Source: Paenibacillus cymbidii (GTDB lineage: Bacteria; Bacillota; Bacilli; Paenibacillales; NBRC-103111). Taken from it: DNA of 64,000 bases. Numbering within the stretch: position 1 is the stretch's first letter; each line of letters begins with the position of its first letter. The position numbers and the translations under genes are program-made. Below, piece after piece: positions 36,497-46,289 of the stretch. The stretch lies in assembly GCF_004764705.1 (NCBI RefSeq), contig NZ_SHLX01000028.1, positions 57,844-121,843 of the forward strand, written 5' to 3'. Under the pieces are notes generated by a model. That model saw only the letters and a list, made by a program, of their open reading frames with translations, had not been told where the DNA came from and made no database searches.

Positions 36497-38089
36497 TTAC
36501 CTTTCCAACCACTTTTTTCGATACTCGTTCGGACTTAAACCCGTGACCTTCTTAAAGGTTCGGCTAAAATAAGCCCCATCCGTAAACCCTACCCGCTGTG
36601 AAATTTCGTAAGCGAGCAGGCGGGTGCCCAGCAACAACTCCTTCGCTCTCTCAATTCGGTAATTAATCATATACTCCGAAAAATTCATATTCAGTTCTTT
36701 TTTAAACAAAGCAGAAAAATAGTTTGGGCTCAAATTCACCAAATCAGCAAGATGGTTCAGCGTTATATCTTCACTATAATGTCGCTTTATATATTCAACG
36801 GCATCGAGAATCCCTTTGCTGAAGGCGATCCGCTCTTTATTTCTGTTAACCGCACTCTTAATAAAGTCTTCATATGTGGCGTACATTTCATCAAACGTTT
36901 CACACTCATTCATGATACCTGAATAACTAATGACTAAATCTTCGAAAATGGTCTTGTCAATTTGAGAACTCAATGCGGTCATTTGCAGGAGATGAATAAA
37001 AAAGTTCCTTACATTTTCAATCAGGAAGCTGCCGTCAGCTATAAAATGGTCCACTCTGCTTTTATACTCTCCAGCACATCCAAGTCGATCCAGAAGAGGT
37101 GGAGGGACCCTTAGCTTATCCAACTTTTCTCGTATAGTACTTTTATTCGCTTGCTCGTTAAGGTAATTGACGGTTCCTATACCGCTGAATAGTCTGAACT
37201 CCAATGCTGCTACTGCTTCAGGATACAAGGTATCCAGCTTCCTGGTATCATTCCTTATGGAACTTATACCAAACGAAACCGATAGATCAAAATACCGTTT
37301 CAACGCATTTCTTATGTTTAGTATCGTATTGCCAGCAATATCATTAACTCTAGACTCACTTACTATTCCTTCCATAATAAATACGATCATATATTTGGAA
37401 AGGCTTAGATTGATTACATAACTGTCATGACTTTTTTTAGCAACTTCCCCTATCAGATCCAAAATTGAAACGTCTGGACTTTTTCCATCCTTCTTTTCAT
37501 ATTTACTTTGGAAAATTCCGTAATGGTCTATCTGCATCACTGCTATTGCTATTTTTTTGCCTTTTAGCTTGACGCCTTGCTGGTCAAGATTTTTGTCAAA
37601 CTCTTCACTATTATAGTTAAACTCTACAAAGTATTGTTTACAAACTTCACATATCTTTTCATCCGAATGAAGGCTGCTTTTGCTTGAGTCCTCCTTATCG
37701 GGCACACCTAATTCCTTTAACTTACCTATTGCCCTGCGAAGCACAGTCTCCATTTCTTTAGAGGTCATGGTTAGCTTAACGATATATCCATCCACTTCAA
37801 GCTCCATAGCCTTCTTAATCATTTCAAACTCTTCCAGGCATGTCAGGATAATGATTCTTACTCTCCGGTCGGTTTCTCTGATCTTTTTCATCAGTTCGAT
37901 CCCGTCCATTTTGGGCATCTTGATATCGGTGATAATAATGTCGGGCTTGTATTCGTTATACATGTCAAATGCCTCCTGACCGTTGGATGCATCGGACAGC
38001 AGGGCCAGTCCCAGCTCATTCCAATTGATCAAGCTCTTTAAACCTACTCTTACAAGCATTTCATCTTCTGCTATGATTGCACCGTACAT
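36497..38089 (-). CDS. YesN-type response regulator with AraC DNA-binding domain
   Basis: Regulator of 530 residues. Receiver domain 1-120 with E8/D9/E10 pocket, phospho-acceptor D55 in IIITDIKMP and lysine near 105. A long middle domain follows. The last 100 residues are an AraC double helix-turn-helix: YSEDITLNHLADLVNLSPNYF and AYEISQRVGFTDGAYFSRTF. First gene of the pair with the kinase; a promoter with an extended -10 and an unusual inverted repeat stands upstream. Expected to activate the polysaccharide genes. Confidence 0.95.
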   Translation of the reverse strand: MYGAIIAEDEMLVRVGLKSLINWNELGLALLSDASNGQEAFDMYNEYKPDIIITDIKMPKMDGIELMKKIRETDRRVRIIILTCLEEFEMIKKAMELEVDGYIVKLTMTSKEMETVLRRAIGKLKELGVPDKEDSSKSSLHSDEKICEVCKQYFVEFNYNSEEFDKNLDQQGVKLKGKKIAIAVMQIDHYGIFQSKYEKKDGKSPDVSILDLIGEVAKKSHDSYVINLSLSKYMIVFIMEGIVSESRVNDIAGNTILNIRNALKRYFDLSVSFGISSIRNDTRKLDTLYPEAVAALEFRLFSGIGTVNYLNEQANKSTIREKLDKLRVPPPLLDRLGCAGEYKSRVDHFIADGSFLIENVRNFFIHLLQMTALSSQIDKTIFEDLVISYSGIMNECETFDEMYATYEDFIKSAVNRNKERIAFSKGILDAVEYIKRHYSEDITLNHLADLVNLSPNYFSALFKKELNMNFSEYMINYRIERAKELLLGTRLLAYEISQRVGFTDGAYFSRTFKKVTGLSPNEYRKKWLER

Positions 38090-38109
38090 AGAGTCACGTG
38101 CTCCCCCTC

Positions 38110-38188
38110 ATGAAAATGCACCTTGCTTATTGGATGATAGATGTAGAGCACATCAATTATACCATACTTCGCAAAGGTGCATTTTCAT
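38110..38188 (-). promoter_or_regulatory. Promoter enclosed by a 15-bp inverted repeat
   Basis: ATGAAAATGCACCTT at 38110-38124 is perfectly complementary to 38174-38188. Between the arms, on the minus strand, stands TGGTATAAT (38164-38156), an extended -10 box, about 67 bases before the regulator start. One arm therefore covers the -35 area and the other the 5' leader. Could be a regulator operator or a leader hairpin. Confidence 0.5.
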
Positions 38189-38223
38189 TTTATTGCGTCT
38201 CTATTAATCCGATCAGTCGTTTC

Positions 38224-40095
38224 TCATAGAGCCGCTACGATCCTGTAGAGAAGAACCGCAGCTTCAGCTCGAGTAGTCTCCTCACCAGGATAGAGCCGGT
38301 TTTCGCTGCCCTCCACTAACCCAGCCTTCACGAGAATAGCCACATCTTGAACCGCATACTCATCTAGTTCGGCGTGATCCGTGAAGCCTGCCAAGACTGC
38401 GGCGCTTGCAGACACCTGCAGCCTGCCTGACAACCTCAAGGCTCGTGACAGAATCACCATCATATCTTGTCGAGTGATCCCCTTCTCGGGATTAAACAGG
38501 CCTTCTCCGCTTCCTTCTACAACCCCCAGCTTGCTTGCAGCCGCCACAGCATCATAATAGTATGCGTCCTCTGATACATCCATGAAACCGGAACCGCCTT
38601 GGGCCTCCAACTCTAGCGCTCGTACCAGCAGCAGGGTGAAGTCGGCACGGGTCAACATGGCATTCGGTACAAACGTATCTTCCCCCGTCCCTTGTACGAT
38701 TCCCTTGGCAGCCATAATTTCAACTGCCGTCTTCGACCATTCGGCATCCGCCAGATCCTTAAAGCTCTTCTTTACATAGGCAATCGCATATGTGCTGAAA
38801 TGTGTCGTTTTAAAGCTTACATTTCCCGTTGAAGGATCATACTTCCCATTCGGAACGGTCGTTATGGTACCTTGCGAATCTATATACCAAATGACAATAT
38901 GATTCGGATGGTTCCGCTCTTCTTCCGTTGGCGTATAGGCAACGGAGAAGGATACGGAAGCCTGCAGGTTTTTCCAGGCGATCGGTTGGTCTCCGATCTT
39001 GGCCGTCAGCTCGAATACCGGTTTATCTCCGAGCTTGCTCTTCATCTCCGCGCTCAGTTGATCTTTGCCGGCTTGACCGATTGAGAGCGAGATGGATTTC
39101 CCTTGCGGAACATCGATATTGGCGAACATATTGCCTGGGACTTCCATCGTACCGAACGGCGTCGACAGTTCGTATCGGGTTTTGTTATTGCCTGATGTCA
39201 ATGCACTAACCGGAAGCTCTTGGACGTAAGCGGTAGCGCCTGGTATCTGGACAACCTCCAGAATCACGCGTTTGATGCCTTGGTTGTCCTCCCGGGTTTC
39301 CTTAAGCGCTTGCAGCAAACCTGTCTCTCCCAGCTTCGATATGGCTTCGCCGGTTGCGGAATCCAGCTTGGGCTCAAGTGAAATGGCGATTGTGTGCTTG
39401 TCGTCATTCGGGCTTGGAGTTGGACTCGGGCTTGGGCTTGGGCTCGGGCTTGGGCTTGAGCTTGAGCTTGAGCTTGGGCTCGGGCTTGGGCTTGGACTTG
39501 GGCTCGGGCTTGAGCTCGGGCTTGGGCTTGAGCTTGGGCTCGGGCTCGGGCTTGGGCTTGGACTTGGGCTCGGGCTTGAGCTCGGGCTTGAGCTTGGGCC
39601 ACCCGATCCGGTATCGGCTGCCGACACCGTGACTGCCAAAATTTGATTCACCGGATACACGGTTTTCTGCAAACTCGCATCCGCCTGCTTATCGATGGCC
39701 GTAATAGCCTTCAGTTCCAACCGTGCGCTGCCCGATGCTTTGCCGCGGAAAGTCAACTCGGCGAGATTTTTATTCCCGCTGTCGACAGGCTCATTCCCCA
39801 GCTTGGAATAAGGCAAGTACAGACGATCTCCTTCCTGCGTCTTCGTCAGTGAAGCAGGCGAAGATCCGATGTATTCCAGCTTCGATGTGTCGTACTGAAG
39901 CTCGAGTTCATAAGCGTATAGGCGCTCGAGCTCCTGCGCGCGCAATGTCACGGTAAAGTCGGTGTCCTTCTCGACGACAACGGAGCTTTTATCGAAGTCG
40001 AAGGCAGGCGCCGCCTGAACAAAGGCAAGCTGTATAAGCAGACACAGACCTGCTGCGAATGCTGCGGCGACCGCAAATCTCATCCAATTTTTCAT
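38224..40095 (-). CDS. Cohesin-domain protein with S-layer-homology anchor
   Basis: Secreted cell-surface protein of 623 residues. Signal peptide 1-29 (cleavage near VQAAP). Residues 30-158 look like a cohesin domain: FDFDKSSVVVEKDTDFTVTL, YELELQYDTSKLEYI and a final beta strand ending in ILAVTVSAA. A serine-proline linker of about 65 residues follows. Residues about 229-440 are a beta-rich domain often found next to SLH repeats. The last 180 residues carry three SLH modules (FKDLADAEWSKTAVE, FMDVSEDAYYYDAVA, FTDHAELDEYAVQDV), which bind pyruvylated wall polymer. Gene lies 58 bases after the PL8 lyase with a dockerin, so it may hold that lyase on the surface. Domain calls are by eye; binding is inferred. 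Confidence 0.85.
   Translation of the reverse strand: MKNWMRFAVAAAFAAGLCLLIQLAFVQAAPAFDFDKSSVVVEKDTDFTVTLRAQELERLYAYELELQYDTSKLEYIGSSPASLTKTQEGDRLYLPYSKLGNEPVDSGNKNLAELTFRGKASGSARLELKAITAIDKQADASLQKTVYPVNQILAVTVSAADTGSGGPSSSPSSSPSPSPSPSPSPSPSSSPSPSSSPSPSPSPSPSPSSSSSSSPSPSPSPSPSPTPSPNDDKHTIAISLEPKLDSATGEAISKLGETGLLQALKETREDNQGIKRVILEVVQIPGATAYVQELPVSALTSGNNKTRYELSTPFGTMEVPGNMFANIDVPQGKSISLSIGQAGKDQLSAEMKSKLGDKPVFELTAKIGDQPIAWKNLQASVSFSVAYTPTEEERNHPNHIVIWYIDSQGTITTVPNGKYDPSTGNVSFKTTHFSTYAIAYVKKSFKDLADAEWSKTAVEIMAAKGIVQGTGEDTFVPNAMLTRADFTLLLVRALELEAQGGSGFMDVSEDAYYYDAVAAASKLGVVEGSGEGLFNPEKGITRQDMMVILSRALRLSGRLQVSASAAVLAGFTDHAELDEYAVQDVAILVKAGLVEGSENRLYPGEETTRAEAAVLLYRIVAAL
39417..39600. repeat. 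Repeat coding for the serine-proline linker
   Basis: Imperfect hexamer array (GGGCTT, GGGCTC, GAGCTT on the plus strand) inside the cohesin-SLH gene. It creates long open frames of Leu-Gly on the other strand that are artefacts. Length change here would keep the frame. Confidence 0.9.
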
Positions 40096-40153
40096 ATAGG
40101 TCCTCCTCTGCCAGGACAGGAAGATAGAAGCTCTATCCTCCTCAATGATTCCA

Positions 40154-43100
40154 TTACTTGAGAATCTCGGCAGCTAACAACGCCAGATCAAGAATATCGA
40201 CAATGCCGTCTCCATTCAGATCGGCCTTGCCGGCCGTGCTCCAATCCGGGCTGCCGGAGGTTTTGCGATAATGAGAAGCCAGCAATGCCAGATCCCCCAC
40301 GTCGATGCTGCTGCTGCCGCCGCTCAAATTAGCGTTATATATGCGCGCCAGCAGCTCGTTCGGCGTTGCTTCAACTACAGCGCTGTTAGACAAGCCTACG
40401 AGGGCCGAAACGATTCTGACAGGAGACGATGTGCTGATTGGCAAACTTTTTGCACGTAAAGTCAGATTCAGGAGGTTGGACGCCGGATCGACGCCATCGC
40501 CGGTAATAGTCAGAATACGCACCTCTCCCGCCACGGCTTGATAAACCGCCGCCACAACCGTAGCTGGACTGGCCGGCTGCAGCGAGAGCAGATCGAATAC
40601 AAGAGGATCATACTGAATCGTAATGTCTTCCGCGTATACATTTGCAGTTACACTTGCGCCGCCCGTCAATTTAAGGCTGACATGAAGGTCGCGTCCTGCA
40701 TGAACCAGAGCATGAGCGCTGTCTGTCGTGAAGCTCGTCTCCAGAATATTTTGTTCCCGGAACACTACCGTGTACGTCCTGACCGTTGTCCCATCCTCCG
40801 CTGTTACGGTAACCGTTGCTTTATCCGTGGAGGAAGGCAGCGCACTCTTCGCAGCTACGGTTGTGGCCTGGGTTAAGGTCACAGCGGCGTGCGATTCGTT
40901 TGCCGTTGCCGTAATAACGGGAGGCGTCTGTGTTCCTTCCGGCAATATAACCGTATATTCCGAGACGCTGGAATCGAATCCCGATATCGTTGTCCCGTTG
41001 ACTGCAAAATCGCTCAGCATAGCGTCGGAGCTCCTTTCCAACGCGTACGCATAGTATCGGATGTTCGCATACCCTGTCGGAACAGGCATGGCAGCCGGCC
41101 AATTCGAATTGAATGCGATACCGTCCATGTAGGCCATGGCCGTCGGCTGCAAATCGGCATCGATACGGAAATTGTTATCGTCCGCGAGGATGCTGAGCCA
41201 GTAATATTGTCCGGCTTCAATCGCAACCGGCGTCTTGAAGTACAGCGTATTCATGCCAAGCGGCAAATTCGTCCCCGTATACGTTTCTCCAAGCAATTCA
41301 CCTATGTGGCCTACCTTATCTTCCGCGTACGAATAAATAGCGAACTTGACATGGGAGGTCTCCACCGGAGTGAATACTTTAAACTCCATCTTTTCGGCCT
41401 TCATGTCGACGGACGCTCTGTATCGGAGTGCGTTGATCGTATTTTTCCCGACCTTGCCGCCGTCACTCCTTTCAGTCACGCCGTTATACCCCAGTATGCT
41501 TGGGCCTGCAGGGGCGGGGCTCGGAACAGCTTCGGGCGTTCCTGCCACAGCATTCGGATCCGAAGTGAACTTGGCCTTGAACGATTTTCCTCCCGAATCC
41601 TTCACGTCAATGATAAGTTTGATCGTGGGGGAAAGCTGGGTAACGGTTATTCCAGTATCCTTGGAAAGTACATTTCTGGCGGACTTGTTAATTTCAATTT
41701 CAATCGTTTCCTCATTCATCTGGGTAGGATCGGATACCGCTATGTCGAATTCGTAGCCGGTTTCCTTGGTTGTTACGGATGCCTTTTTATTAGACGTAAT
41801 AATATCTACTGTCTTGGTCATGTTTTTCCAGAAGTTGGCGCCTATCATATTAAGCCCGATTTCTTTCACGGCTTGCGCTTCACCCGAATTTTCCAGCACG
41901 ACAAATTCCGGATTGGCTGCATAAGCGTCAGTCTCGGCGTTTGTTTGATTAGGCAAAATCGCATACTGGTAGGAGCCATCCGTCGGATTGACGCCATGAT
42001 CGAGCCATAGCGTCATAAAGTTAAAGGTTTGGGTACCCGAGCTCGTTCCTACGTCAATCCAATTTCCTGTTCTGGATTCTCTTAATCCGTTGATGGCAAC
42101 AGGATTCGGGAAATAATAGCCCCCGGTGCCGGCCAGATTGACTCGGTTTACACCTGTCATGGCTTCGTTCCATCCCAGCACGGATGATTTCGCTTCGCCA
42201 TTCACGGTAAGCGCATTGTCGCCGCCAGCGTTCAGCTTCCTGTTCTCCACGGTAGTCTCAATCGTTCGGTTGTCTGTACTGGTGATGCCTGCACCGAGCG
42301 CTACAATCTCATTGTCGAACATGAACCAGGATTTTTTTGCTGTGAGCGACGATCCATAGGCTCTTAATTCCATACCGGCCGATCCGTAAGTCCCCAGTAA
42401 TTCAGAACCGCCTGCCCAGTAGCTTGGAGCTCTGTAATTATAGCCGTCCTGATTCAGTCTCACTCTTGTATCCACGGTTGTGCCCGGAATCCGATAAGGA
42501 TTGATGGCAGCCCAGATGTTATCGTACTGCGTGGGATCATCTTTGTTATACAGATAGGTCATCCCGTCGGAATAATAGAAGCCCCTCTTGTTTTCATTGC
42601 CGGTAAATTCGTAATTGTACGTTCTCGCCGATGACAAAGCCAATGAAAAGGCGTAGTCAGGGAACATATGCACGATCCTGTCCATGCCGGGGAAAACTGT
42701 GGTTTTGGTCAAATCGCCCCTTGGAATAACGTTTGTATCGTTCAGCAGCTCCTTATTCATTATCAAATCGGGAATCGTCAAATTCGGAAGGTACTGATCG
42801 GGCCCGTAATCGATAATCCACTGCTTGGCCATGCTCTTTATTTTTTGCGCTAAATCCGGGGGAGCTGACATGGACAGCTGAACCGCGCTGTTGATAATGT
42901 TGGTATTCGCTCCTTTGCCGGTATTGTTCGGGCGGGATACATTTCGTCCCAGTGTGCTCTCCATAATAGCGCCGTTATAGATCAACGGTTCGTAAGCATC
43001 AAACATTAATTCGTAAAATTCATGGACGCCGTTGCTAGTGATTTCAAACTGGGTTCCGCTAAGAACCCTTAGGATGGAGATGGCATCCGTGGTCTCGTTC

Positions 43101-43948
43101 ACACTATAGCCTCCCGTGTAGGCTACAGCCTCATGGAACACATAAGAACCGTCCTCCAGAAACCCTTCGCTGGCCCGGACGCGTTTGAACACATCCTCCA
43201 AGCCCACAATCGCCTCCATTACAGGCCCGCTGTCCTTGTCGAGGATGCCGTTCATCAACCGCACAAAGGATCTCCAGGTTCGATTAGAGCCCACGCTTTT
43301 GGGCCAGGTTGGGTTGAAATGATCAACGTTGGGGCAATGGTAATTTACAGCAGCCACAACCTTAGCCTTCAGCGCATCAGGAACTTCATCCCGATCCAAA
43401 TAAAGCACGGCCTGCTGGAGCGCCGTCGGAATCCCGATCTCCCAGTCAAACCAGTTGTTATAATGCTCTGCTCCCACGTAGTAGATGTTGTCAACGATCC
43501 AGTTCATCCCGTAAAGGATGTCATTCAACAAATCGGGATTCTTATAGTAATCCGATCCATACGTATTGTAAGCTAGGGCTAACGCGCGGATCCGGTTGGT
43601 CAAGTTTGTATTTTTATTGGAATTCAGGGTGGCTGTTTGGGCATAATCTGGCCACAGGATCGAACCGTCCTTCCTCATGGTTCCATTTCCCCAGCGGTTG
43701 TAAGCATCCGAATTGATTTTCGCCATTTTGCTTATGATATTGGGATCAGCAAGATCGTAATCCGGAGCACCGATCTTGATATTCTGGAGATTAACCTGCA
43801 AGACGTCGTATACATCAAGCGGCGCAGGCTTGGGTGCAGGCGGAGTGGATGCATCGGCGTACACTTGCTCCGTCGGCAGGATCGGAATCAAGGAAAGCAT
43901 CAGAGAGAAGATGAGCAACAACACTGCATAGTTTCTTTTTCGATTCAC
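40154..43948 (-). CDS. PL8 polysaccharide lyase with cohesin and dockerin modules
   Basis: Secreted lyase of 1264 residues. Signal peptide 1-31. PL8 catalytic part about 45-800, with Asn222, His272 and Tyr281 spaced 50 and 9 residues apart as in streptococcal hyaluronate lyase, plus GRNVSR near 335. These enzymes cut uronic-acid polymers (hyaluronan, chondroitin, xanthan and others) by beta-elimination. Then a jelly-roll domain (825-972), a cadherin-like beta domain (975-1064), a cohesin-like domain (about 1068-1200) and a C-terminal dockerin (about 1212-1263) whose second repeat has the calcium loop DLNGDGIVDILDL; the first repeat is degenerate. GTG start behind AAGGAGG. Followed by the cohesin-SLH gene. 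Having both partner modules on one chain suggests self-assembly or attachment to the anchor. Confidence 0.88.
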   Translation of the reverse strand: MNRKRNYAVLLLIFSLMLSLIPILPTEQVYADASTPPAPKPAPLDVYDVLQVNLQNIKIGAPDYDLADPNIISKMAKINSDAYNRWGNGTMRKDGSILWPDYAQTATLNSNKNTNLTNRIRALALAYNTYGSDYYKNPDLLNDILYGMNWIVDNIYYVGAEHYNNWFDWEIGIPTALQQAVLYLDRDEVPDALKAKVVAAVNYHCPNVDHFNPTWPKSVGSNRTWRSFVRLMNGILDKDSGPVMEAIVGLEDVFKRVRASEGFLEDGSYVFHEAVAYTGGYSVNETTDAISILRVLSGTQFEITSNGVHEFYELMFDAYEPLIYNGAIMESTLGRNVSRPNNTGKGANTNIINSAVQLSMSAPPDLAQKIKSMAKQWIIDYGPDQYLPNLTIPDLIMNKELLNDTNVIPRGDLTKTTVFPGMDRIVHMFPDYAFSLALSSARTYNYEFTGNENKRGFYYSDGMTYLYNKDDPTQYDNIWAAINPYRIPGTTVDTRVRLNQDGYNYRAPSYWAGGSELLGTYGSAGMELRAYGSSLTAKKSWFMFDNEIVALGAGITSTDNRTIETTVENRKLNAGGDNALTVNGEAKSSVLGWNEAMTGVNRVNLAGTGGYYFPNPVAINGLRESRTGNWIDVGTSSGTQTFNFMTLWLDHGVNPTDGSYQYAILPNQTNAETDAYAANPEFVVLENSGEAQAVKEIGLNMIGANFWKNMTKTVDIITSNKKASVTTKETGYEFDIAVSDPTQMNEETIEIEINKSARNVLSKDTGITVTQLSPTIKLIIDVKDSGGKSFKAKFTSDPNAVAGTPEAVPSPAPAGPSILGYNGVTERSDGGKVGKNTINALRYRASVDMKAEKMEFKVFTPVETSHVKFAIYSYAEDKVGHIGELLGETYTGTNLPLGMNTLYFKTPVAIEAGQYYWLSILADDNNFRIDADLQPTAMAYMDGIAFNSNWPAAMPVPTGYANIRYYAYALERSSDAMLSDFAVNGTTISGFDSSVSEYTVILPEGTQTPPVITATANESHAAVTLTQATTVAAKSALPSSTDKATVTVTAEDGTTVRTYTVVFREQNILETSFTTDSAHALVHAGRDLHVSLKLTGGASVTANVYAEDITIQYDPLVFDLLSLQPASPATVVAAVYQAVAGEVRILTITGDGVDPASNLLNLTLRAKSLPISTSSPVRIVSALVGLSNSAVVEATPNELLARIYNANLSGGSSSIDVGDLALLASHYRKTSGSPDWSTAGKADLNGDGIVDILDLALLAAEILK

Positions 43949-44027
43949 CTGTTTTTCCTCCTTTTTATTTGGTTACCTCAAGCTGTTCAATCGCTTGTCC
44001 TGAAATCCGTCCCCCCCCCTTTCGATC

Positions 44028-46289
44028 TCAGCTAGAGGAAAAAGAAAACGCTATAGACATCGCCTGATGGGCGAGTAAAACCATATTCACAACCTTCCTG
44101 TCCGGCAAGTGCAAATTGAATTCCGTATGGCGCACGGCAGTCAACTTCGCTTTCCCACCATTCGCCTTCAGGTCCCATGTTATGGACACTTCGGCTCCCG
44201 CCCTTGTAGCCAGCGGACCGATACTGCCCCTCTCCCACTGAGCGGGCAAGGCCGGCAAAATATCAATTCGGTTCCGGTTTGAAAACAGCAGCATCTCCTG
44301 AACGGCCGCCGTCCATCCCATATTGGCATCGATCTGGAAAGGCGCCCTTTTCATTCTCAAGCCAATCCCCATATCGCGCCAGTCATTATGCACCGTCAAC
44401 AGATTTTCCATCAGCGTACTCCGCGAAATCAACGACAGGCACTTCCATGCATGCTCTGCATCGCCCACCCTCGCAAGCAGGCTGGCATTCTGGGCCAGGC
44501 CCCAACTGGTCTGGTAAGCAAGGCCAAGCGTCATCCTCCGTATGCCACCTATCCGATAGGATTCCAAAATGTCTTCCCCGGCCCTTGCCAGCTCCAGCCC
44601 TGGGAATACGGGATATAAATGAGATTGATGACGGTGGATATCCCTATCCGCGAAATCCTCATGGAGCCATTCTCTGGGTGCCCCCGCCTCGTTTCGCTCA
44701 TATTCCGGCGTTCCTGCCAGAAACGTTTTCCATACGGCTAATTCTTCATCCGCGGCACCTGCCAAACCGCCCAGCTCGATCAGATGCGCAAATACCTCCT
44801 TGATAATCGCCACATCCATGGTTGCATTGATGGAGGTCTGGATCATCTCCCCGGCCTCCTCTCCCCCGCGATAAGAGGAACAGTGGTTTTCCGGAGAAAT
44901 GGAAGGAGCGACAAGCCATTTATCATCCTGCCAGATCAGAAAATCCTCATAAAACGCAGCGGCCTCGCGCAAAAACGGCAAAGCGCGGTTGACGAGAAAG
45001 TCATGATCCCTGGTGAATGCCCAGTATTCGTAATAATGCTGAGCGATCCACCCGGCGCCGCCGATCCAGTTGATGATATGCGAGGAGATGCAGTCAATCT
45101 TCAGACCGCCGGGCGTGGACACGGCAGGCAGGTAGATACCCCTGCACCCGTACAGCTTGCGCGCATTCTCTCTCATGTCCTCCATATTTCTCTCGTAGTA
45201 ATCAAAAACCGGAAGCAGCAATTCCGTCATCCTGGCGGGCAGCACCTGCCAATAAATCATTTCCAGGTTGATGTTCGCCATATTAAAAGCCCAGAACGCC
45301 CGGTATTCGCCGCTCCATAGCCCGGTCAAATTGCAGGGCAGTCCTCCTGTCGAGGTGCCACATGTGAGAAGATACCTGCCGTAGGCCCACATACGTTCTA
45401 CCAGCGCATTGGGCAACTCCCCGTCATACGCCGCATCAAGCAGCGTTCGGTTCAACTCTTCCCCGGAGTAGCTGTTATCGTCCAGTTGAAATCGGCATGT
45501 GCCGAACAGACGGCTGTGCTCCGGCTGATGCCGTCTCAGAAGCTCGTTATAATCAGCCGGCAACTGTTCCATGTACTCCGTCAGTTCCCGCCACTTGATT
45601 CGGCTATCCCCTTCCGTAAACAGCCTGCAAATAATAAGCGTCCTTGCGCCGCGCACTACTCGGGCAACAGCTCCATGCTCGATGCTGTCGATCTCCGCCT
45701 TGAAATAGATCCATTCCCCCTCCTTCTGCGTGACTGCGCGCTTGGGCAGCTCTACTCGAGTGGAGTCAACCGTATCTGGGAGATGTACGGTAAGATCAAC
45801 CTCTACTCCCGCATTCGCCTCTACAACGAGCACATCATCCGCCCTGGACACAAACGCCCTACGGAACACGAGCTCCTTCCCGTCGCAGAAACGGACCGTT
45901 GCTTCTGCGCTGTCCATCAGAAGCTCTCTTCTGTATTTGGAGAAGCCTTCGTTCGCAGGCAGCTTGATATGCAGATCCGCGGCAGGGAACGGATATCCCC
46001 CGTCGGGCGCATACCCTTGTTTCTTGAGCTCATCCGCGATCAACGGATCGCCTTCTTGCACTCTGCCCTCAAATATTCGTTCGCGCATCTTCGGCAGCAC
46101 ATAGGATACATCCGGCAGCTCCGGCTGCCGGACTTCCCTCCACATGGCCGTATGGGTAAGCATGATTCTTTCGTAAGCGGCCGCCCCGTAAACAAGCCCG
46201 CCATGCCATCCGTTCCCGATCGGGGTCCCTTCGCGCCACGTATCGTTCCACCATGCCGCAGGGCGATTCATTACCATCTTGTAGCTCAT
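44028..46289 (-). CDS. Glycoside hydrolase family 95 (alpha-L-fucosidase/galactosidase type)
   Basis: Enzyme of 753 residues. N-terminal beta domain begins WWNDTWREGTPIGNGWHGGL, a clear GH95 signature, followed by an (alpha/alpha)6 barrel with NLTGLWSGEYRAFWAFNMANINLEMIYW-type blocks (read in short pieces: LTGLWSGEYRAFW, NINLEMIYW) and SPENHCSSY. No signal peptide; cytoplasmic, acting on imported oligosaccharides. Inverts alpha-1,2-L-fucosyl or related L-galactosyl bonds. The ATG overlaps the GH2 stop (ATGA), so translation is coupled. A longer frame from 46388 lacks a ribosome site. Confidence 0.9.
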   Translation of the reverse strand: MSYKMVMNRPAAWWNDTWREGTPIGNGWHGGLVYGAAAYERIMLTHTAMWREVRQPELPDVSYVLPKMRERIFEGRVQEGDPLIADELKKQGYAPDGGYPFPAADLHIKLPANEGFSKYRRELLMDSAEATVRFCDGKELVFRRAFVSRADDVLVVEANAGVEVDLTVHLPDTVDSTRVELPKRAVTQKEGEWIYFKAEIDSIEHGAVARVVRGARTLIICRLFTEGDSRIKWRELTEYMEQLPADYNELLRRHQPEHSRLFGTCRFQLDDNSYSGEELNRTLLDAAYDGELPNALVERMWAYGRYLLTCGTSTGGLPCNLTGLWSGEYRAFWAFNMANINLEMIYWQVLPARMTELLLPVFDYYERNMEDMRENARKLYGCRGIYLPAVSTPGGLKIDCISSHIINWIGGAGWIAQHYYEYWAFTRDHDFLVNRALPFLREAAAFYEDFLIWQDDKWLVAPSISPENHCSSYRGGEEAGEMIQTSINATMDVAIIKEVFAHLIELGGLAGAADEELAVWKTFLAGTPEYERNEAGAPREWLHEDFADRDIHRHQSHLYPVFPGLELARAGEDILESYRIGGIRRMTLGLAYQTSWGLAQNASLLARVGDAEHAWKCLSLISRSTLMENLLTVHNDWRDMGIGLRMKRAPFQIDANMGWTAAVQEMLLFSNRNRIDILPALPAQWERGSIGPLATRAGAEVSITWDLKANGGKAKLTAVRHTEFNLHLPDRKVVNMVLLAHQAMSIAFSFSSS

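Noticed and set aside
39272..39646. Long plus-strand Leu-Gly-repeat open frames
   Set aside because: They are the reverse strand of the Ser-Pro linker hexamers in the cohesin-SLH gene; no ribosome site and no sensible protein.
43990..44030. Run of nine C as a phase-variation switch
   Set aside because: It lies after the GH95 stop and before the PL8 ribosome site, outside both reading frames and not in a promoter I can place.
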